A stretch of DNA of 5,594 bases from Pseudomonadota bacterium (GTDB lineage Bacteria > Pseudomonadota > Gammaproteobacteria > Acidithiobacillales > Acidithiobacillaceae): NCBI GenBank assembly GCA_021840785.1, contig JAKBXD010000130.1, positions 1-5,594 on the forward strand. The letters run 5' to 3'. Positions 1 through 5,096 of this stretch are shown piece by piece (position 1 is the first letter of the stretch; the number at the start of each line of letters is the position of its first letter). The notes beneath the pieces are model-generated. The model saw only the letters and a list, made by a program, of their open reading frames with translations. It was not told the DNA's origin and made no database searches. A program made the translations under genes and the position numbers.

Positions 1-537
1 ACCGGTGGCGGCATGCCCCGGTATCTGACATACGTAGTAGTAAGTGCCCGCCGTCGGATGCCAGGTAAAATCCGTATATCCGAACTTGCCATCTTTTGGA
101 ACCGGGCTGAATCCCGTTCCAGCGATAATGGGGTCAATCGCCGGCATAACCGCATAAGGCGGTCCTTTTTTGGTGATGTCAAAGCTGTGACCGAATCCCT
201 TGTTGGGGTTAATGAAGGTCACGTCCACGGTTGCCCCTGCGGGAATCTCCAAGGTCGGGTTCTTTACGTCATGAATTTCAAAGCTCGGGAATGGAAACCC
301 CGGGAGCACAGACGCCGCGACCACATGTACAGTCTTGCCACTGTAGGTGACGGTATCACCACTGACTTTCCCAGTGTCTTTCTTCAGCATGGCCTTGACC
401 TGGGGAAGCGTCGCCATTTTCCATGTGGTATCCAGGGTGCCGGCCATCGCGGTACCCATGCCAAGCGTTGCCGCCAGAGCCGCAGCCGCACCAACAGTCA
501 CATACCAGTTCTTTTTCATCGTGTTCTGTGTATACAT
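1..537 (-). CDS. rus: Rusticyanin precursor, 3' end cut by the window
   Basis: Periplasmic type 1 blue copper protein that carries electrons from the Fe(II)-oxidising outer-membrane cytochrome to Cyc1 and the oxidase. 179 codons are visible; the family is 187 residues, so about eight are missing. The start ATG at 537 has AAGGAG at 553-548, 10 bases upstream; the next Met (codon 7, base 519) has no Shine-Dalgarno. Residues 1-32 form a Sec signal peptide (KK, hydrophobic Ala-rich core, cleavage after AMA) and the mature protein begins GTLDTTW. Copper ligands His117 (GHSF), Cys170 and His175 (CQIPGH) are present, equal to mature His85, Cys138 and His143. The axial Met should be codon 180, the first codon beyond the window. 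The motif HPTAGTYYYV before the Cys is highly characteristic. Several residues differ from the crystal-structure sequence as I remember it, so this may be another strain, species or isoform. It lies 142 bases after the small ORF, with its own likely promoter. Confidence 0.97.
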   Translation of the reverse strand, partial: MYTQNTMKKNWYVTVGAAAALAATLGMGTAMAGTLDTTWKMATLPQVKAMLKKDTGKVSGDTVTYSGKTVHVVAASVLPGFPFPSFEIHDVKNPTLEIPAGATVDVTFINPNKGFGHSFDITKKGPPYAVMPAIDPIIAGTGFSPVPKDGKFGYTDFTWHPTAGTYYYVCQIPGHAATG

Positions 538-547
538 TAGATCCCTT

Positions 548-553
548 CTCCTT
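548..553 (-). promoter_or_regulatory. Ribosome binding site of rus
   Basis: AAGGAG on the minus strand, 10 bases before the ATG at 537. It favours this start over the in-frame Met at codon 7, which has only ACACAGAACACG in front of it. Confidence 0.75.
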
Positions 554-610
554 AACATTTAACCTGAGTAGAACCAACTGCCCTACAAAACAATTACCGG
601 GCTACCTGGC

Positions 611-640
611 ATTTTAATATGCTACTACTTAATATGCCAC
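611..640 (-). promoter_or_regulatory. Candidate sigma70-type promoter for rus
   Basis: On the minus strand GTGGCA (640-635, 4 of 6 matches to TTGACA) is followed after 18 bases by TAAAAT (616-611, 5 of 6 matches to TATAAT). Transcription would start near base 604, giving a leader of about 65 bases. A separate rus promoter fits the known excess of rus mRNA over the rest of the operon. The region is AT-rich, so chance matches are easy, and I have no start-site data. Confidence 0.35.
614..637 (-). repeat. Two 9-bp direct repeats, 15-base period, upstream of rus
   Basis: GCATATTAA occurs twice on the minus strand (637-629 and 622-614), separated by GTAGTA. The pair lies inside a 6-bp dyad, TGGCAT at 639-634 and ATGCCA at 612-607. 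It coincides with the candidate rus promoter, so it could be a regulator site or simply repeated promoter-like AT sequence. Confidence 0.5.
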
Positions 641-652
641 TACACGATATTC

Positions 653-675
653 ATTTCCCATTCCAACTGGGAAAT
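653..675 (-). promoter_or_regulatory. Hairpin between the small ORF and rus
   Basis: The minus-strand transcript reads ATTTCCCA (675-668), a 7-base loop GTTGGAA (667-661), then TGGGAAAT (660-653): a perfect 8-bp stem. A further GATA/TATC pairing (679-676 with 649-646) could extend it past a 3-base bulge. It begins four bases after the TGA of the small ORF. No T-run follows, so it is not a classical intrinsic terminator. An RNA processing or 3'-end stabilising element, or a partial terminator, is more likely. Confidence 0.6.
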
Positions 676-679
676 TATC

Positions 680-820
680 TCAAAACAGCACTCTAAGGGT
701 GACATAATAGCCACCCAACGCAATAATAGCCCACAATAATCCTATGATCAACACGATATTTCCATCCCATGCGCCATCATCGCGATCATCGTGAGAAATT
801 AAACAGCCCTCCTTATTCAT
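680..820 (-). CDS. Small single-span membrane protein, 46 aa, function unknown
   Basis: ATG at 820, TGA at 682-680. The Shine-Dalgarno AAAGGAGGT (834-826) is nearly perfect and sits 5 bases before the ATG, one of the strongest in the window. Residues 1-20 are polar and acidic (DDRDD at 11-15). Residues 22-42 form one hydrophobic helix (IVLIIGLLWAIIALGGYY and on), followed by Arg43 and a four-residue tail, which suggests N-out/C-in topology. The ORF starts 92 bases after coxD and on the same strand; a hairpin follows its stop at once. I do not recognise a family. By size, topology and position it resembles the tiny accessory helices of haem-copper oxidases (subunit IIa of ba3, CcoQ of cbb3), but that is analogy, not homology. 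The published operon, as I remember it, lists no gene here. Function is unknown; that it is translated is likely. Confidence 0.72.
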   Translation of the reverse strand: MNKEGCLISHDDRDDGAWDGNIVLIIGLLWAIIALGGYYVTLRVLF

Positions 821-825
821 GATTT

Positions 826-834
826 ACCTCCTTT
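826..834 (-). promoter_or_regulatory. Strong ribosome binding site of the 46-aa ORF
   Basis: AAAGGAGGT on the minus strand, 5 bases before the ATG at 820. It matches the 16S rRNA tail as well as that of acoP, and is the main argument that the small ORF is translated. Confidence 0.8.
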
Positions 835-912
835 GAAGCATGGGTAACGACAAAGCACCGCAGTAAAGCGCGAAACACCTCCTCCGGAACTCGCACGCCG
901 GCACTTGGAACA

Positions 913-1107
913 TCATGCCTTGCTGGATACGCCGTTTTCTCCCTTTTTTAGAATACGCAGCCGATCTTCCTTGCCTGCCTCCTTTAATACCCACCAAAAG
1001 TATGCACTAAGAAACACTACAGGAAACCCAATGTATCCCGTCAGCCAGAAGAACGCTGGCGTATCAGCTCCGGCCGGGATAACGAACGATAAATGTGATA
1101 TATCCAT
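913..1107 (-). CDS. coxD: Cytochrome c oxidase small subunit (CoxD)
   Basis: 64-residue protein in the position of coxD, the fourth oxidase subunit gene of the A. ferrooxidans rus operon. ATG at 1107 has GAGG at 1119-1116, 8 bases upstream. One membrane helix spans about residues 18-40 (FFWLTGYIGFPVVFLSAYFW); the tail from residue 42 is rich in Lys/Arg (KEDRLRILKK), predicting a periplasmic N-terminus and cytoplasmic C-terminus. No redox ligands are expected or seen. Small subunits of this kind stabilise subunits I and III; the precise role here is not established by the sequence. It begins 40 bases after coxC. Identification relies mainly on gene order plus topology. Confidence 0.85.
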   Translation of the reverse strand: MDISHLSFVIPAGADTPAFFWLTGYIGFPVVFLSAYFWWVLKEAGKEDRLRILKKGENGVSSKA

Positions 1108-1147
1108 TGCCTTATCCTCACTCTATTAGATAATCTTCCATACGAAC

Positions 1148-1708
1148 TTATGCAATATAGAAGATAATAAAAAACGCAACCCATAGAACAACCACGCCGC
1201 TCCAGAAGGTTAACACATTATACGACACCCATCGCTCGCGTTTCGCGCGCTCCGGGGTACGGGAGATTTTCATGATACTCGCCAGCAGCGCCAGGATGGC
1301 CACCACGAAATGTACCAGGAACCATAAGCTGGTAATGTCATAAATCCCACCATAACCGCTACCGATGGTTAAGGTAGTCCAGTTGTAGACGATTCCGCCC
1401 GCCATCGCCAACGAAACCACCATCAGGGTTGCCAGATTGCTCACGATACCGGCGTCATCGCCCTGATCCAGTTTTTTGCGGGCCGTCATCACCGGCACCA
1501 GACTGACGAGCATCAGAACCGTCAGCGCAATACCCACGCCCATGCTCAATGTAGCGGGCACCGCGGTGCCCCCCCAGAGAAAGCGCGCGAGATCCCACAT
1601 CGCAAAAATGATGGCTGCAAAAAGCATCAGGAAATAGAACGCACCCCTTTTTGCACGCTCAGACGCCGGATCCATTAAACTAGCGTAACTATTATCTGCA
1701 TCTGCCAT
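1148..1708 (-). CDS. coxC: Cytochrome c oxidase subunit III (CoxC)
   Basis: Integral membrane subunit of the aa3 oxidase, not redox active. 186 residues with five predicted helices (about 23-44, 50-74, 90-108, 128-146, 162-185), matching short five-helix subunit III proteins rather than the seven-helix form. I choose the ATG at 1708 because AGGAGG (1722-1717) lies 8 bases ahead. The in-frame TTG at 1714 would leave only 2 bases. The Shine-Dalgarno begins four bases after the coxA stop, so the genes are probably translationally coupled. Aligned by eye, the conserved Glu of the first helix of short subunit III is Phe30, and the His and Asp of the last-helix motif (W-H-x-x-D) are Ser170 and Val173. 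The family call is helped strongly by its position directly after coxA. Confidence 0.9.
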   Translation of the reverse strand: MADADNSYASLMDPASERAKRGAFYFLMLFAAIIFAMWDLARFLWGGTAVPATLSMGVGIALTVLMLVSLVPVMTARKKLDQGDDAGIVSNLATLMVVSLAMAGGIVYNWTTLTIGSGYGGIYDITSLWFLVHFVVAILALLASIMKISRTPERAKRERWVSYNVLTFWSGVVVLWVAFFIIFYIA

Positions 1709-1716
1709 ATTCAATT

Positions 1717-1722
1717 CCTCCT
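1717..1722 (-). promoter_or_regulatory. Ribosome binding site fixing the coxC start
   Basis: AGGAGG on the minus strand is 8 bases before ATG 1708 and only 2 bases before the alternative TTG at 1714, so it decides for the 186-residue product. It lies directly behind the coxA TAA (1728-1726). Confidence 0.8.
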
Positions 1723-1725
1723 ATT

Positions 1726-3609
1726 TTACTTGCTTGGCGTAGGCACCCAAACAAACGGTTCCTTCGCTCCTGGCGCATAATTGTCATTCGGTCCTACAAC
1801 CTCCGGCTCAGTCCCTGCTGGATATGCCACATACGGTGTTGGCGATTTTATTTGCCATTCCAAGCCGTTGCTGCCCCAAGGGTTGGGTTCGGCCTTTGGC
1901 CCATAGCGCCAACTGTATAACAGATTGGCCAGCGGAATGAGAAACCCTGCGCCCAGGAAAAATGCCGAGATAGAGATAAACAGGTTAATGCCATGCAGGT
2001 AAGGAAGATATATGGCAATTCGCCTGTTCATTCCTTCAATCCCCGCTATGAACATGGGGAAAAACGTACAGTTGAAGAACACAAAAAACCACCATGCGTG
2101 AAACTTTCCCCAAAATTCGTTGATCTTCCGTCCAGTAACCTTGGGAAACCACCAGTATAACGCGGCAATCCAGGTAAAGATCACCGCACCAAGGATCGTA
2201 TAATGGAAATGCGCAATAACCCAGTAGGTATTGTGAAGCTGAAGGTCGGCGGGAACGTCGGCATTGAATATGCCCGTCAGGCCACCGATCAGAAAGTTCA
2301 TCATCGCCATCAACACGAGCAACACCGCAGCGTTAATTCTTAAGCGACCACCCCATATCGTCCCGATGGCGGACAAATAAATGAACCCCGTCGGAATGGA
2401 TACGGTTTCCGTCAGGGTCATGAATATGGGCATACGTGCGTCACTCACCGCAGTGAAGTAGTGATGAACGCCCAACATTGCACCTAACATGGAAACACCA
2501 ACCAAGCCAGCGATTGCCCAACCTCTGGCAAACAACGGGCGCTTGGCCGCAGCAGGAAGAATTTCCAGCCATATGGCAAAAGCGGGTAGCGCGAAAACAT
2601 AAACCTCTGGGTGGAACAAAAACCAGAACTGATCCAGATACGCTAAGGGGTGCCCAGTGGGGCCGGTGTAAAAATGTGATCCGGCGATCATATCGGACAA
2701 GTCCATGAGCGCGCCGGTATAGGTTGCTGGCGACTCTACGACGAGAATGGTGGCTGCCGCAAATAAACCCCACACAAAAATCGGAACGCGACCCAAGCTC
2801 ATGCCCTTGGCGCGCATGTACACCATGGTTCCGGCGATATTGACGGCTCCAAGTAGCGACGCAAAAAGAAGGGTGGCGGCACCGAGAACATACCACACAA
2901 TACCGCTACCACTATTTTGCGCCAATGGCGGATATCCCCACCATCCAGTCTGGAATCCACCAATCGTGGGACTCATGAAAATAGCAAAAATCGCCGGAGG
3001 TAGAAGCCACCAACTCAGGCCAAGAAGCTTTGGGAATACCACATTTCTCGTGCCAAGCATCAACGGGATAAGATAGTAGCCGACACCGCCGACAATGGCG
3101 GATGCCGCAACACCCAACAACATCTCCAATCCATGAATACCGAACGTTTGGTTGTACTGAACTTCCGAGAGCCACCAACTGGTGGAATCTGGCGTTAACA
3201 GTTGAACGCGGATAGCCATGGCAGCCATACCGGCGAAGAAGAATGTTACTATATTTAATACCACGTAGCGTACGGCCGTAGATTTTGAATCGGGACCAAA
3301 ACGAAAATAACGCTCAATGCCCGTATACGTTGGCGCCTCTTTTCCTCCAAATGCACGTCGTATCCATCCCTCCCATACGCCGCTGCCCATCAGCCAGCAA
3401 ACCAAGCCGACCACATAACCTACTGTCGCGGGTAGAGGATTTACTATTACCGTGTTCAGCACTAACGCGGTAATCCATGCCGCAGCAAAATATCCGGTCA
3501 ACCCCCAAAGCGTCGCACGGAACAGCGGAAACAGCATACTGGCCGTAAATGGGGTCTTGTCCACTTCCATGTTGTTCAAGGCGTTTCCCTGAATTTCGTT
3601 AGTTGCCAT
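1726..3609 (-). CDS. coxA: Cytochrome c oxidase subunit I, aa3 type (CoxA)
   Basis: Catalytic subunit in the inner membrane; reduces O2 to water with electrons from CuA of CoxB. 627 residues, start ATG at 3609 with AAGGAG at 3621-3616. Visible ligands: haem a His159 (GIHGLEM) and His469; haem a3 His467 (AHFHY); CuB His333, His382, His383; cross-linked Tyr337 within HPEVY. Glu335 and the propionate Arg pair 529-530 (GMNRR) are also kept. There appear to be 14 helices: the twelve of the family plus two extra ones at about 33-56 and 62-80, before the usual helix I at about 113-138. By ungapped comparison with Rhodobacter sphaeroides subunit I, D-channel Asp132 is Asn189, Asn121 is Tyr178 and Asn139 is Leu196; K-channel Lys362 is Ile410; Mg-site Asp412 is Asn460 while His411 is kept (His459). 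Such changes fit an oxidase working against a very acidic periplasm. Confidence 0.97.
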   Translation of the reverse strand: MATNEIQGNALNNMEVDKTPFTASMLFPLFRATLWGLTGYFAAAWITALVLNTVIVNPLPATVGYVVGLVCWLMGSGVWEGWIRRAFGGKEAPTYTGIERYFRFGPDSKSTAVRYVVLNIVTFFFAGMAAMAIRVQLLTPDSTSWWLSEVQYNQTFGIHGLEMLLGVAASAIVGGVGYYLIPLMLGTRNVVFPKLLGLSWWLLPPAIFAIFMSPTIGGFQTGWWGYPPLAQNSGSGIVWYVLGAATLLFASLLGAVNIAGTMVYMRAKGMSLGRVPIFVWGLFAAATILVVESPATYTGALMDLSDMIAGSHFYTGPTGHPLAYLDQFWFLFHPEVYVFALPAFAIWLEILPAAAKRPLFARGWAIAGLVGVSMLGAMLGVHHYFTAVSDARMPIFMTLTETVSIPTGFIYLSAIGTIWGGRLRINAAVLLVLMAMMNFLIGGLTGIFNADVPADLQLHNTYWVIAHFHYTILGAVIFTWIAALYWWFPKVTGRKINEFWGKFHAWWFFVFFNCTFFPMFIAGIEGMNRRIAIYLPYLHGINLFISISAFFLGAGFLIPLANLLYSWRYGPKAEPNPWGSNGLEWQIKSPTPYVAYPAGTEPEVVGPNDNYAPGAKEPFVWVPTPSK

Positions 3610-3664
3610 TACTTACTCCTTATTACATTTTACGTTGGGTGCTGGCAAATCTTCAGTCGCTCGA

Positions 3665-4429
3665 CTAGAAGCTATTGTTTGCCACCCAAGTCTTGAAGTC
3701 CGCCGGTGTCACCACCTTGACCGGCGCGCGCATCAACGGATGTCCGTTGCCACAAATCAAGGAACACTGTACACGCAGCATGGGGTTTGTAGCGGTTGTA
3801 CCCAATACGGTAGGTGTAATAAACAAGTGCCGGACTTCATTTGGGATCACATCCTTTTTTTCACCCCACGCAGGCACCCAGAAATCGTGCATGACGTCTT
3901 TTGTGCGAAGCACGAAGTCTATAGTGCGGCCCTTGGGTACGACCAGTTCTGAAACGTCCGTCACGCCCTGCTTGGGATAAGAGAACGTCCACTTCCACTG
4001 TTGCGCGGTAACATCAATCACCAATGGGTTTTTCGCATCTAACTGGATACCCCAAAGTTGTTCCAGACCCACCATACCTGGATAAATGGTATTTGCCAGA
4101 TTGATGCCTATGGCTAAAACCAGCCAGGTCACCACGAAAGGTGCCCAGGTCCGCTTTTGATAAGTCGGCGCCGCGGTGTCGGACATGGAAGATGCGCGGA
4201 AACGAAACGCGCTATATACAATCGCACCGCCGACTAGCACATATATGGCTACGGCCTGCCATAACAGGTATGTGGTAGCGTCCGCGGTAATATGTGCCTG
4301 GAGACTTCCCACAAGGGGCCAGTTACCGATACCCCAGGCTATCAGCGTTTCACCTATCGCCAGGCCAATAACCCAGACCACCACCAAGCCACGGAAAGCT
4401 TTCCATAAGTTTTCTTTCGTTGCGTTCAT
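3665..4429 (-). CDS. coxB: Cytochrome c oxidase subunit II with CuA site (CoxB)
   Basis: Receives electrons from Cyc1/rusticyanin at a binuclear CuA centre on the periplasmic side and passes them to haem a of CoxA. 254 residues; ATG at 4429 with GGAGG at 4438-4434. Hydrophobic segments at about 13-33, 54-75 and 97-115; the first may be a signal sequence or a third anchor, and either option places the C-terminal cupredoxin domain (about 135-254) outside. CuA ligands are all present: His181 (DVMHDFWVP), Cys222, Cys226, His230 and Met233 (CSLICGNGHPLM), with the aromatic QWKW at 144-147 that serves electron entry. The residue between the cysteines that is normally Glu (CSEIC/CSELC), which supplies a backbone copper ligand and a side-chain Mg/Mn ligand, is Leu224. 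The gene starts 14 bases after acoP and is followed 55 bases later by coxA. Confidence 0.97.
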   Translation of the reverse strand: MNATKENLWKAFRGLVVVWVIGLAIGETLIAWGIGNWPLVGSLQAHITADATTYLLWQAVAIYVLVGGAIVYSAFRFRASSMSDTAAPTYQKRTWAPFVVTWLVLAIGINLANTIYPGMVGLEQLWGIQLDAKNPLVIDVTAQQWKWTFSYPKQGVTDVSELVVPKGRTIDFVLRTKDVMHDFWVPAWGEKKDVIPNEVRHLFITPTVLGTTATNPMLRVQCSLICGNGHPLMRAPVKVVTPADFKTWVANNSF

Positions 4430-4443
4430 ATGCCCTCCCTAAA

Positions 4444-4995
4444 TTAGCTTCCCTGAGCAGGTAGTACGTCAATCATACCATGCATCCCGTTCATGAAGTG
4501 TTCACCCGTCTGCAGAAAACACCCATATTCCCATTTCCCGGGTTTATTGGGTACCACAAAACTGAAGGTGTATTTTTGTCCGCCGTTAAGGCTGACGGAA
4601 AATGCCGGTACCGGTCCTGTCTGGCCTCCGCTGGTAATCGGCACACCATTAAAGAAATTGGTTTTCCACCCAACGGCTATAGCCTGTGATTTTGGAAAGC
4701 CGTTGTCCCGGGTCACCAATGTTCTGCCAACGGAAAACTGATGCGCAATCGGTGGTGCCGATTGCGATCGGTTGTCAATCGTCAACTCCACCTTTTCCCC
4801 GACATGCCAAGTCATCCGATCCGGCTTAAAATAGTAATTGAACTGATCGACCGTATAATGATGTACTCCATTAATGACCTGCCCGGAAGGATTGGGCAGA
4901 GCCACCGCTTTTTCCCACTGCAGGGCGCCTATAATTACCCCAGCGCATATCACAGCGGATACAAGCACCGTAGTCATACCTTTTTTTGCTGCCAT
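4444..4995 (-). CDS. acoP: AcoP-like membrane-anchored cupredoxin
   Basis: Type 1 copper protein encoded between cyc1 and coxB; in A. ferrooxidans this gene product (AcoP, earlier only 'ORF' of the rus operon) copurifies with the cytochrome oxidase and affects cytochrome c-oxidase electron transfer. I take the ATG at 4995, giving 183 residues, because AAAGGAGGT lies 6 bases ahead. A longer reading from ATG 5037 adds 14 residues that overlie this Shine-Dalgarno and has no ribosome site of its own. Residues 8-26 form an N-terminal membrane anchor; the periplasmic cupredoxin domain follows. Likely copper ligands are His85 (IAHQFSVG), Cys159, His166 and Met171 (C-FLQTGE-H-FMNG-M), with Met174 nearby. 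The Cys-to-His loop has six residues against four in rusticyanin. It is followed 14 bases later by coxB. Its exact redox task is not shown by the sequence. Confidence 0.93.
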   Translation of the reverse strand: MAAKKGMTTVLVSAVICAGVIIGALQWEKAVALPNPSGQVINGVHHYTVDQFNYYFKPDRMTWHVGEKVELTIDNRSQSAPPIAHQFSVGRTLVTRDNGFPKSQAIAVGWKTNFFNGVPITSGGQTGPVPAFSVSLNGGQKYTFSFVVPNKPGKWEYGCFLQTGEHFMNGMHGMIDVLPAQGS

Positions 4996-5001
4996 ACCTC
5001 T

Positions 5002-5010
5002 ACCTCCTTT
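5002..5010 (-). promoter_or_regulatory. Ribosome binding site fixing the acoP start
   Basis: AAAGGAGGT on the minus strand is 6 bases before the ATG at 4995. It lies inside the longer in-frame reading from 5037, which argues strongly that 5037 is not the start. Confidence 0.85.
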
Positions 5011-5042
5011 GAGAAGCACATAAATCTGTCGGTGCAAATACT

Positions 5043-5076
5043 TGGCAGATCCATTGTTATAAATTTCAGTCTGCCA
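5043..5076 (-). other. Weak inverted repeat between cyc1 and acoP
   Basis: TGGCAGA (5043-5049 as written on the plus strand) pairs with TCTGCCA (5070-5076): 7 bp around a 20-base AT-rich loop, in the 101-base gap between the cyc1 stop and acoP ATG. No T-run follows. It could be an mRNA processing or stability element, or chance. Nothing else is evident in this gap. Confidence 0.3.
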
Positions 5077-5096
5077 GGAAAACTTCTATTGACCAG

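Noticed and set aside
13..540. 175-codon plus-strand ORF antisense to rus
   Set aside because: It mirrors the rus coding sequence, has no ribosome site or recognisable domain, and the opposite strand encodes unmistakable rusticyanin.
653..675. Classical intrinsic terminator after the small ORF
   Set aside because: The stem is good but no T-run follows on the transcript strand, so it is listed only as a hairpin.
813..878. 21-codon GTG-initiated leader peptide after GGAGGAGG, overlapping the start of the 46-aa ORF
   Set aside because: The GGAGGAGG (885-878) abuts or overlaps the GTG, leaving 0-2 bases of spacing. The product has no recognisable character. Translational coupling to the small ORF is conceivable but unsupported.
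1148..1714. 188-residue version of CoxC starting at TTG 1714
   Set aside because: Only 2 bases separate it from AGGAGG; ATG 1708 is at 8 bases and is the better codon.
2441..3178. Long alternative-frame ORFs inside coxA on both strands (for example 2441-2896 minus and 2747-3076 plus)
   Set aside because: They overlap the catalytic core of CoxA, have odd His/Cys/Arg-rich compositions typical of shadow frames, and lack ribosome binding sites.
4444..5037. 197-residue version of AcoP starting at ATG 5037
   Set aside because: The Shine-Dalgarno AAAGGAGGT lies inside its first 14 codons and serves the ATG at 4995.
4970..5057. Short ATG ORF in the cyc1-acoP gap running into acoP in another frame
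   Set aside because: No Shine-Dalgarno precedes its ATG and it overlaps the acoP start region.
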